Assembly (NCBI GenBank): GCA_016934975.1 | Contig: JAFGRV010000229.1 | Location: 1 to 32,139, forward strand | Origin: Spirochaetales bacterium | GTDB lineage: Bacteria > Spirochaetota > Spirochaetia > SZUA-6 > JAFGRV01 | Direction of reading: 5' to 3' | Length of the DNA: 32,139 bases | Shown: piece after piece, positions 15,001-19,700 of the stretch | Numbering within the stretch: the first letter of the stretch is position 1 | Layout of the letters: each line of letters begins with the position of its first letter | Translations under genes and position numbers: made by a program | Notes under the pieces: generated by a model | The model's database searches: none | The model's input: the letters and a program-made list of their open reading frames with translations, nothing else | What the model was told of the DNA's origin: nothing

Positions 15001-15073
15001 ACCGATACAGCAAGTAGGATTAATTAAAACGACAAAACCATTTTCCGTTCAAAATCCCTCTTCAAAGGGATAG
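1..15073 (+). CDS. Trans-AT polyketide synthase, 5'-partial (ACP-[KS-DH-KR-ACP]-[KS-DH-KR-cMT-ACP]-[KS-DH-KR])
   Basis: Giant type I polyketide synthase subunit, open from the left edge (first full codon at 2) to the TAG at 15071-15073, at least 5023 residues. The first in-frame ATG (107) is not the start: residues before it form the first helix of an ACP, so the gene begins outside the window. Domains, counting residues from nt 2: ACP0 up to about 95, KS1 151-589, DH1 780-1071, KR1 1084-1505, ACP1 1530-1611, KS2 1670-2108, DH2 2297-2580, KR2 2604-3048, C-methyltransferase 3097-3449, ACP2 3505-3588, KS3 3650-4070, DH3 4253-4546, KR3 4567-5013. No AT domain follows any KS, only the flanking linker ending LPxYPF, so a discrete AT must load the ACPs. 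All three DHs lack a catalytic residue. The protein stops right after KR3; the partner cMT and ACP are at the start of the next gene. It acts in the cytoplasm as part of a megacomplex. Confidence 0.97.
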   Translation, partial: TITAKKIVSTQDREILKKGFIQYFKKLLSSVIKLPMNRIQIDSLFETYGIDSIIIIKLINELEQKFGLLPKTLFFEYRTIRELAEYFLESHAETIKEMAGIDKPGETSIEQAEDKNVNKETSLLSYKSRKVRRISYSGIDSWGYKEKGPLDIAIIGLSGRFPQSSTIHEFWKNLRDGKDCITEIPKARWDYHLYFDADKDSPGKTYSKWGGFIDGADQFDPLFFNISPKEAEIMDPQERLFLQCAYETIEDAGYTRNDLWSNEGMKIKGNVGVFAGVMYEEYQIYGPQEAINNRFTALSGSPSSIANRVSYYFDFNGPSMTIDSMCSSSLTTVHLACQSLRRGECRMALAGGVNLSIHPNKYILLGQSNFVSSKGRCESFGQGGDGYVPGEGVGAVLLKPLSRAVADGDRIYGVIKGTAINHGGKTNAYTVPNPNAQASVIGKAFEEAGVNPRTVSYIEAHGTGTSLGDPIEIAGLNKAFHDYNKDQGFCAIGSVKSNIGHCESAAGIAGIAKVLLQLKYRQLVPSLHSSTLNPNIDFKNSPFKVQQKLAEWKRPHIKLNGESKEYPRIAGISAFGAGGSNAHIIIEEYIPNQSTPSAIQINTKNPAIILLSAKNENRLKEQAKRLLSALMENQYSQNDLADIAYTLQKGRDAMDERLAFIVTSKEEFEAKLESFIKGEQNSDELFRSQVKRNKESLVFLKTDDDMEKTIDAWISKKKYVQLVELWGKGIDIDWNRLYGEVKPKRISLPAYPFAQERYWAPQSEKISISGSTDTIVADTIHPLLHRNSSDFSNLQFTSTFTGMEFFLANHMINGHRIFPLTGFLEMARAAMETASGIPKGKNMGIVLRDIVWSSPIVLDTNRKEVHISLYPVKNNEILYEIYCDAKESKTQLIVHNQGKAVIQTLKNVPVLDMELLQSGLTKDTSPIDQYYENFKKCSVEYGPSFQGIEALYFGSEQVLAKLSLPVSVADTRDRYVIHPSILGAAIQATAGFTRYCGEQKEKGQISPFKSVLPFTLRELEIYDSTASVVWALIRYSDTGTGSDKEEKFDIDLCDEGGKICLRIRGFASQELKIAKDATQTAPGIGTIFLTPELKESSIPEELQTPPYAAYLVVLCETEEITPAYIQDRIQGVRCISLECEEKDIDKRFEAYTIRLFEEIKNILSDNLKGNVLIQVVFPLTGEKKLFSAMSGLLKTARLENPKLIGQMIGFEHGKDTQSFPDRIIGILKDNSRSPKDNEIQYIQNKRYGIELNEIPDLSETVSIPWKASQVYLITGGAGGLGLMFVEEIVRKVKKVNIILTGRSTLNADKQAKIDQLRKNGSRIEYRQLDITNKQAVVEGIQKIKEDFGTLNGIIHSAGVTIDNFILKKTSMEVQTVLLPKVTGLLNIDEATKDLNLDFFILFSSGSAVIGNPGQADYAAANAFMDKYAAYRNSLVTLAQRHGQTLSINWPLWKEGGMQVDTQTEEMIIESTGMIPMHTVTGFNAFYKGFTSGHTQVMVMEGYLSKMRSGLSMMTPDIQSKIEKKTDISVDLPLLKEKTLHMLKVLLGQEIKLNVSRIDGEEPLESYGIDSVMITKLNKELNDIFEDLSKTLFFEYRTLDSLSEYLITDYQYECMKWTGLYHDKSLLVEDSPKTPVYKSDYGNFPVLRSFKSQENSVPHSIFPCKDDKTSEPIAIIGISGSYPQSPNLNIFWENLEAGKDLITEIPEGRWDLEDFFDPQPQNDRFTAKSYCKWGGFLEGFADFDPLFFNISPREVLSLDPQERLFIQSCWEVFEDAGYTREVLSRQFHRRIGVFAGITKTGFDLYGPDLWRLGEDVFPRTSFSSLANRVSYFFDLQGPSMPVDTMCSSSLTAIHEACEYLHRGECEMAIAGGVNLYLHPSNYIGMCGQKMLSIDGRCKTFGQGANGFVPGEGVGAVLLKPLSRAVKDNDHVYAVIIGSSINHGGKTNGYTVPNPTAQGDLIRDAFNKAGVNARTVSYIEAHGTGTALGDPIEITGLKQAFSKDTKDTQFCSIGSVKSNIGHLEAASGIAGLTKIVLQMKHQMIAPSLHAKELNPNINFTKSPFIVQQQLGKWLRPEITLDGVTKKYPRIAGISSFGAGGTNVHIVLEEYIPKSEKRPQLAISEKNPAIIVLSARYADSLKKQAEQLLTVIEQKIFTDDKLSDIAYTLQVGREPMEERMGIIAGSLSELKEKLTAFLENRDDIENLYRGQVKLNKANMSLFSDDEELEEAIKKWIDRKKYAKLLGLWVDGIKFDWNKIYGMVKPNRISLPTYPFMKKRYWIGDIKTGNKITTVSGNMDLIHPLLHNNTSDFSEQRFTSLFTQHDFYIKDYVVDGLRMIPVGVFLEMARAGALAASGISIEEGMMVGLWNVVNSHSMVITAEDKKVHIGLFPEENNEISYEIYSDPEEMNGSPEVYNQGRAFIRNIEEIPMYDLNILQSECTHELKDFSREYENLKKQGLSYGPSLQGVTALYTGQDKVLAKIIVPSVVLNSLDQYVMHPSIIDSALQSIAGLIMDSGGISAPFSDFTIDELEVYSDCKATMWALIQHSDSGKTGESNKVDIDVCDETGMICIRIKGFSSSTLDIIKSDSAVQKPQLISVKGSASLVGNIILNPVWDAIQIEKRDCYPVPEENILIIGGTQENKTDIMHQYPNAQCVDLALTDSIEEIITKLKACGDIDHIVLISPYKEFTSITDEELITEQNRGVIQVFRVIKSLFSLGYKTKVLGITAITIQSQPIDINDSVNPTHASIHGLIGSMAKEYQNWKVRVIDLDARCDLPIDTIFMLPTDLRGRLWVYRGHQWFRQRLLPLQQLESDPKMYKTNGVYVILGGAGDIGRLWTEYMIRTYQAHVIWIGRRKKDEAIQSAIDAMAAIGPVPFYITADITDRQDLQKAYDEIKKQYSHINGIVHSALVFFEKNLIDMTEEDFRAGLSVKVNGSVRIAQVFNNEPLDFVMFFSSIISFIKNTKQSHYASGCTFKDSFAHQLSREWPCAVKIMNWGYWSTNIDKDPGVVPVLEQIGIGLIESPEAMHALEILLAAPKNHMGLMKILKPLKVEGMDPEESLTLYQEKIYSTISDIQNNMADRESELIEGKPERDIHFDEVDDFLSRLLWAQLQSIGLFTEKKIRIDDLKSTSQLHHLFDRWLDECIAVFARKKYLKSDGVTCSIIDPTPVDREGLWKEWDTRKVVWLADLNKKAQVVLVEATLRAVPEIVTGKIKATDIMFPNSSMVLVEGVYKYNRIADYFSGVVADTLVTYIQDRIKKDRSAQIRILEIGAGTGGTSAIIFPKIQEFKKNIEEYCYTDLSKAFLMHAQKEYGPDNPYLTYKIFNVENPIAGQGIPADTYDIVIAANVLHATKNIRQTLRNAKAVLKKNGMILLNEMSGNNLFMHLTFGLLEGWWLYEDSALRIPGSPGLSPDSWQRVLETEGFRSVFFPVVYSHDLGQQIIVAESDGAVRQKQEVKEETDPVKKKIKPKGITLQKSNRGTYHSVSQNKQQPVSKKKASVPGSDVTDQMIEDHVRTILRESVAEVLKVEDNFIDDDSSFSEYGVDSIVGVMLVNLINKQFSIDLPTTVLFDYNNVTNLCDHIITDYKPIILSSLQEDVTITEENNITPPANDKEILSIANRKLSSSRNRFQKQDINTHHEIGTLPSFTHDPIAIIGMSGQYAKSENLDELWKHLESGTDLVNEVTRWDLDKIIKLNFGEQESYCKYGSFLESIDQFDSLFFNISGLEANYMDPEQRFFLETSWKALEDAGYAGERVQGLLCGVYVGCEAGDYRFLPPSAKAPTQAFWGNSSSMIPARIAYYLNLQGPAIAVDTACSSSLVAVHLACQGLWANEIQMAIAGGVSIRTTPTFFVYGHGAGMLSHTGHCYTFDERADGFVPGEGVGAIVLKRLKDAQSDGDHIYGVIRGSGINQDGTSNGITAPSAKSQERLERHVYDTFHINPEDIQIVEAHGTGTKLGDPIEYDAIKKAFRNYTDKKNYCAIGTIKTNIGHTAAASGVSGIIKVLLSLKNNKIPPSLNFKKGNPHIQFDDTPFYINTSLKKWERNPDSKRLAVVSAFGFSGTNAHIAIEEAPEVTRSYSEKPGYMIVLSALSSEQLYKQVEQLVQYCEENPDAQCGDISYTLLLGRKHFYHRLACVVRNLQELIKYFRKWLEKEKVLQIYVSKIDKNEHREQTSLKNYGNECIRNCQNTDKSKEYLEQLSMVADLYVQGYSLDFEELYANNQYCNISLPTYPFVKKQYWIPKSENEKKPDVLHTLHPLLHENTSDFYEQRFSSLFNGTEFFINDYVINRKKVLPGVSYLEMARESIRRSSGTMDDEGTGVLLHSIESINYLELGNEGKEVNISLVANENEEILYEIYTDAEDSGAEAIILNKGRAVIEERDGIPTLDLQALRKDLSTESINISDYYDNFTKHGMEYGPAFKGIEALYKGQDKVLAKISLPVVIEDTLEQCVIHPNLIESAIQAIPGLLLNPDDIKSPNNSDFFKPILNYSIEELEVFNNCQSSMWAFLRFCEMDDNEESAGTIDIDICDEIGTIILCIKGFSTFLLEGRGPSFTTSGSIPSDNGMSMPVGNIIVTPIWDSVIVEKEKIFPSPDDAVLIIGGTKDKRSEILRHYPQAHNLDIKINDSIGAITEKLNDLNTIDHIIWIAQYSELKSLADDVLIKEQKRGVLQIFRIIKSLLSLGYQSKDLGWTVLTTQTQPIHKNDPVNPAHASIQGLIGSMAKEYSNWKVRIIDLEAANEWPVDDIFRIPAHPQGELLVYRNRQWYLQKLIQIQLSRTDHKLYRENGVYVVIGGAGGIGEVWTEYMIRNYKARIIWIGRRAKDDSIQAKIDTLGSLGPAPRYISADAADLEAFSRAYDEIIEEYKEVNGVIHSAIVLLDQSLLKMEEDRFKAGLSAKIDVSVRMAQVFRKSSLDFVMFFSSINSFEKPAGQSNYASGCTFKDAFAHQLALEWPCTIKVMNWGYWGSIGIVASEEYKERMAKIGLGSIEPPEGMEALEKLMAGPIQQVGLIKTTKPFSVQNPSSKG
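2..280 (+). other. ACP0 domain, 5' end outside window
   Basis: Acyl carrier domain of the module before M1. The 4'-phosphopantetheine attachment Ser is codon 155-157 in the motif YGIDSI. It is followed by the KTLFFEYRT helix seen in ACP1, ACP4, ACP5 and ACP6, which places it with the non-methylating modules. Helix 1 is encoded upstream of the first ATG, showing the reading frame enters from outside the window. An acidic then basic linker (about 281-451) leads to KS1. Confidence 0.9.
2339..3214 (+). other. DH1 dehydratase domain lacking catalytic Asp
   Basis: Double hot-dog DH fold by homology with the other five. The catalytic His is present (codon 2429-2431, NHMINGHRIFP), as is YGPSFQGI, but the second motif reads HPSILGAAIQ: Gly (GGT 2948-2950) replaces the catalytic Asp found as GAT in DH2, DH4, DH5 and DH6. 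The PG after the His motif is also changed to PL. Family knowledge says dehydration needs both His and Asp, so this domain is probably inactive. One base separates GGT from GAT, so a sequencing error should be excluded. Confidence 0.85.
4337..4374 (+). repeat. 38-nt direct repeat, copy 1 (KR1 active-site end)
   Basis: Identical by eye to 20827-20864 in KR4, over the codons for SINWPLWKEGGM, including synonymous positions. KR5 and KR6 encode nearly the same peptide with several base differences. It may reflect gene conversion between modules or simple codon conservation. Confidence 0.6.
6890..7742 (+). other. DH2 dehydratase domain lacking catalytic His
   Basis: The HxxxGxxxxP motif reads YVVDGLRMIP, with Tyr (TAT 6983-6985) in place of the catalytic His, and PV instead of PG after it. 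The catalytic Asp is kept (GAT 7502-7504, HPSIIDSALQ) and YGPSLQG is present. Loss of the general base makes dehydration unlikely. The damage differs from that in DH1, so the two were probably lost independently. Confidence 0.87.
9290..10346 (+). other. C-methyltransferase domain cMT2
   Basis: SAM-dependent alpha-carbon methyltransferase placed between KR2 and ACP2, an order common in trans-AT synthases. An N-terminal helical lid (VDDFLSRLLWAQLQ...) precedes the Rossmann core. The SAM-binding motif LEIGAGTGGTS lies at about 9803-9835. NVLHAT and LLNEMS supply the His and Glu expected of the catalytic dyad described for polyketide cMTs. No catalytic loss is visible, so it should methylate the beta-keto intermediate on ACP2 before reduction. 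Confidence 0.9.
10949..15073 (+). other. Module 3, first part: KS3-DH3(inactive)-KR3
   Basis: KS3 10949-12211 (Cys 11444-11446 in DTACSSSLVAVHLACQGL) has NQDGTSNGITAPSA where the other type has NHGGKTNGYTVPNP, and FGFSGTNAH. DH3 12758-13636 is damaged. KR3 about 13700-15040 has GGAGGIG from 14372, Tyr 14795-14797 and the same YASGC variant as KR2. The polypeptide ends 12 residues after KTTKPF with no added C-terminal helix. The matching cMT and ACP are at the start of the next gene. Confidence 0.92.
12758..13636 (+). other. DH3 dehydratase domain with several catalytic losses
   Basis: The most degraded DH of the six. The first motif reads YVINRKKVLPG: Tyr (TAT 12851-12853) replaces His and Arg (AGA 12863-12865) replaces the invariant Gly. 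The second reads HPNLIESAIQ: Glu (GAA 13370-13372) replaces Asp. YGPAFKGI is retained. It is almost certainly non-functional as a dehydratase and may be kept for structure. Confidence 0.92.
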
Positions 15074-15141
15074 AATAGAAAAAATATTAGTGAATAGTGA
15101 GCTTTTAATTAAAGCAAAAGTATATTAAGGAGGTATGGGCG
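15074..15141 (+). other. Short intergenic gap between genes 1 and 2
   Basis: 68 nt, AT-rich. It holds a 5-bp inverted repeat GCTTT/AAAGC (15101-15115) with no following T tract. Just upstream, ATCCCT (15054-15059) and AGGGAT (15066-15071) can pair over the end of gene 1, again without a T tract. I see no convincing promoter or terminator, so the genes are probably cotranscribed. Confidence 0.6.
15127..15134 (+). promoter_or_regulatory. Shine-Dalgarno site for the second polyketide synthase gene
   Basis: AAGGAGGT, near-perfect anti-16S match, 7 nt before GTG 15142. It decides the start: ATG 15135 directly abuts it and is out of frame, and ATG 15184 is too far away. Confidence 0.85.
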
Positions 15142-16790
15142 GTGAATTCCCCGTTAGGCTGGATCTCACCCCCCAGATATTTTATGAGTGGAATAAATGC
15201 AAATGAAACCATAGCAGTGTACCCGGAAAAAAATCTTTCAATTATACAAAAAGTGAAGGATTCTTTTACCGATCAAACCAGGGAAATTGAGCAATTAAGA
15301 TCGAAAGTAAGCTTACAAATCGATGAGATGGAAGAACTCCTGAGAAAGTTTTTATATTGTCAATTAGAAGCCATGGGGTTTTTTAAAGAAAAAGAATTTA
15401 TATTGGCCGATGTTAAGAAAAGTATCGGTATACTTGATTTATTTGATCGTTGGCTCACTGAAAGTATCAATGTTTTGTCAAGTGATAAATACTTGAGTTT
15501 TGATGGAACGATTTGCACAGTAAAAGAAATAGCTCCCTTGACAATTGAGGAAGTATGGAAAGAGTGGGAGCTTAAAAAAGTGGAGTGGCTAAAGGATCCC
15601 AATAAAAAGTCCCAGATCGTACTTGTCGAAGGAACGGTGCGGAATTTACCGGCAATTCTCACGGGCAAAATACCTGCCCATGATATTATGTTTCCCAATT
15701 CTTCCATGGAACTGGTGCAGGGTGTGTATAAGCATAACCCAATTGCAGCGTATTTTAATGGGGTCATTACCGATGCATTGGTGTATTATATTCAGCAACG
15801 AATTGCTGAAAACCCATCAACAACAATAAAAATCCTTGAAATTGGTGCAGGGACCGGGGGAACCAGTGCAGTTGTGTTTTCTAAAGTAAAGAATTTTCAT
15901 GATACGATTAAAGAATATTGTTATACAGATCTGTCTAAAGCTTTTTTATTATATGCGGAAAAAAACTATGGACCTGATAATCCTTTTTTAACTTATAAAA
16001 TCCTGAACGCGGAAAAACCCATCAGCAGCCAGGGGATTAGTGTCGACGAATATGATATCGTTATTGCAACAAATGTCTTACATGCAACAAAAAATATTCG
16101 ACAAACCATAAGGAACGCTAAAGCTGCCCTGCGGAAGAATGGCATACTCCTTTTAAATGAGATGAGTACGAATAATTTATATTCTAATCTCACTTTTGGC
16201 CTTCTGGAAGGGTGGTGGTTGTACGAGGATGGGGAACTCCGAATTCCGGGATGTCCCGGCTTATCGCCTGAAAGCTGGCAGATTGTATTGGAAACCGAAG
16301 GATTCCAATCAATTTATTATCCTGCGTTAAAAGCACATGATATGGGTCAGCAAATTATTATTGCTGAAAGTGATGGGATTGTTCGGCAGATGGAGGTTCC
16401 AAAGGAAAGCATACCGCCGGTAAAAAAGATAATAAAAACAAAGAATCGTCAGATAAAGACAATTGTCAAAAGTTCACCATCGATAACACCACAAAAGAAA
16501 AGTAATATTAAAAAAGCAACTAAGAGTCAAGGATCGGCCGATGTGACTGACCAGATGGTGGAAAATTTTGTAAAGGGAGTTATCAGAGAAAGTATATCAG
16601 AAGTATTAAAAGTAGATGAGGATCAGATCCTGGATGATTGGAGCTTTTCTGAATATGGGGTGGATTCTATTTTAGCTGTGAATTTAGTGAATATTATTGG
16701 TAAAGAATGTAATATTACCCTGGAAACAACGGTCTTGTTTGATTTCAATAATGTGGATAAACTTAGTGATTATATTATTACAGAGTATAA
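15142..16790 (+). other. Module 3, second part: cMT3-ACP3
   Basis: From the ATG at 15184 the N terminus aligns with the internal KR2-cMT2 linker of M2: SGINANETIAVYPEK resembles EGMDPEESLTLYQEK (about 9160-9198). The cMT is intact: GAGTGG SAM loop 15844-15861, NVLHAT and LLNEMS. ACP3 about 16540-16790 has Ser 16666-16668 in GVDSILA and the VLFDFNNV helix shared with ACP2. Together with KS3-DH3-KR3 of gene 1 it forms a methylating module parallel to M2. Confidence 0.9.
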
Positions 16791-19700
16791 ACCGGGTTTG
16801 ATTTCTTTATTACAGGAAAATACCGGAACGCTTGATCAAAGTGATATATCTTCCGGGAGTGATGAATCATCATCTTCAATTAAAGAACAAAGTCGAATTC
16901 AATCCGGGAGGAATCGACGATTTCGACAGAATAGATTTCAGAGAAAAGATGTAATAACCTCGTTCTCTTCAGGAACTGATCAGGAGCAAAAAACCGGGAC
17001 ATTTTCATCTGTGGTACAATGTCCTATTGCGATTATTGGGATGAGTGGACGATTTCCGAAATCCGAATCTGTGGATGAATTGTGGACGCATCTAGTTAAT
17101 GGCGATGATTTAGTGGAAAAAGCCACACGATGGGATCTTTCGGAAGATTATTCAGATTTATCGGAAAAAGATTCGGAATCTGCTCATCAGGGTAGTTTTC
17201 TGGATGATATTGATAAATTTGATCCCCTCTTTTTTAATATTTCAGGATTAGAAGCCATGTATATGGATCCGCAGCAGCGATTTTTTCTTGAAGAAGCCTG
17301 GAGGGCCCTGGAGGATGCCGGGTACGCGGGGAAAAGAGTTCAGGATCGTGCTTGTGGAGTGTATGTGGGATGTGCCACCGGTGATTATGAACTTTTATTA
17401 AAAGCCAGTGCACCGGCACAGGCATTTTGGGGAAATGCCGGTGCGATAATTTCGTCCCGAATTTCATATTATTTGAATCTTCGGGGACCGGCTGTTTCTA
17501 TTGATACTGCATGTTCCAGTTCACTGGTAGCCATTCATCTTGCCTGTCAGGGTTTATGGACGAGGGAGATAGAAATGGCAATCGCCGGTGGTGTTTACAT
17601 TAATTCTACTCCCCGGTCTTTTTTAGCTATGGGTAAAATGGGAATGATATCACCCACCGGGCGATGTTTTACTTTTAGTGAACAGGCAGATGGGTTTGTT
17701 CTCGGTGAGGGAGTTGGTGCACTCATATTTAAGCGCCTTGATGAAGCTATTTCCGATCACGATCATATTTATGGAGTTATTCGGGGTTCCGGATTAAATC
17801 AGGATGGTGCTTCCAATGGAATTACTGCGCCGAGTGCCCAGGCGCAGGAAATGGTTGAGCGTCATGTTTATTCAACCTTTCACATCAATCCCGAACATAT
17901 TCAAATGGTGGAGGCTCATGGAACAGGGACAATATTAGGTGATCCGATAGAATATAATGCATTGACAAAAGCTTTCAGACATTTTACTGATAAAGAAGAA
18001 TTTTGTGCCATTGGATCAATTAAGTCGAATATGGGTCACGCGGCAAAAGCAGCAGGCGTTATCGGAATGATCAAAATCCTCCTCTCCCTTAAGAATAAAA
18101 AGATTCCCGCTTCTTTACATTTTAAAAAAGGTAATCCGAATATTCAATTTAAAGGAAGTCCATTTTTTGTTAATACCAGCCTTAAAGAGTGGGATGTAGA
18201 ACCTGGAGTAAAACGAACCGCCGCTACCAGTGCTTTTGGATTCAGCGGTACTAATGCTCATGTGGTGGTGGAAGAAGCACCACCGGTAGAAAGGGAGTAT
18301 TCGGAAAAACCGGGGTATTTAATTGTCTTATCTGCCTGTACTTCGGAACAGTTGCGGCAAAAAGTAGAGCAGCTTGTGGCTTTTTGTGAGGCAGAAGAAG
18401 GTGTATATATCGGAGATATGAGTTATACCCTTTTATTGGGAAGAAAACATTTTGATCATAGATTGGCATGTGTCGTCCGTAGTCAGAATGAACTTATGAA
18501 GCTTTTCACAAAATGGCTGGAAAAGGGGCAGCTGTCACAAATCTATGTTTCAAAGCTCAATAAACGGGATCAACGGGAACAACCTTCCATGAAAAAATAT
18601 GGAAATCAGTGTATTCGGGACTGTCAGGTGACTGAAAATACGAAAGAGTATTTGGAGTATCTGGCCATGATCGCCGATCTTTATATCCAGGGTTATTCAT
18701 TGGAATATGAAAATTTGTTTTCAGGTAATCAGTATTTTAATATTTCACTCCCCACTTATCCTTTCTCCAAAGAACGGTATTGGATTGATGATAGTGAAAT
18801 TCCTACAGTAATCAAAACAGAGACTGTCGTATCAGATATTATTCACCCTCTTGTACATCAAAATACTTCGAATTTTGCTGAACAACGCTTTACTTCTGTT
18901 TTTACCGGTAATGAATTCTTCTTACGGGACCATGTTGTGAACGGAATAAGTTTTATGCCCGGTGTTGTTTATCTTGAAATGGCAAGGGCAGCAACTATTA
19001 TTGCTTCACGTTCTTTGATTGAAGAGGGGATCGGTATTACTCTTAAAAATCTTGCCTGGTTTCGTCCTATTACTGTTAAGAATGAAAATAAAAACGTACA
19101 TATCAGCCTGAATCCTTCGGATCATGGAGAGATTCGCTTTGTTGTCTATTGTGATCCGGAAAGTCCCGATACTGATGTTGTTATACATAATCAGGGTACG
19201 GCGTTATTCGGTTCGATGAAAGAGAGTCCGTCCCTGGATTTTGCGGCACTGCAATCGGAATTCAATAGTGAAAGCATGAATATAAGCAGTTATTATGAAA
19301 ACTTTAAAAGCCAGGGAATGAATTATGGTCCGGCGCACCGGGGAATTGAGGCCCTTTATTTTGGTAAGGATAGAGTATTGGTTAAATTATCCCTGCCGGA
19401 AACAGTATCAAATACCATAGATAAATTTGTTTTGCATCCGAGTATGCTGGATTCCGCCTTGCAGGGAATCGCGGGATTATTAATGCTCTCTCACGGCGCC
19501 ACGTCCGTAAATGATGTATCCGCCATCAGACCTGCCATGCCATTCGCCCTCCAGGAACTTGAGATATTTGACAGCTGTAAAAGAAAAATGTGGGCGCTGG
19601 TCAGATTCAGTGATGTCGGTACAAAGGGTGATAAAATAGAGAAATATGACGTTGATTTGTTCGATGAATCGGGAAAGATCTGTATCCGCTTTAAGGGATT

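Noticed and set aside
15054-15115. Inverted repeats as a transcription terminator
   Set aside because: Stems are only 5-6 bp and neither is followed by a T tract; the genes are likely cotranscribed.
15135-15137. ATG as start of gene 2
   Set aside because: Directly abuts the Shine-Dalgarno sequence and is out of frame with the polyketide synthase.
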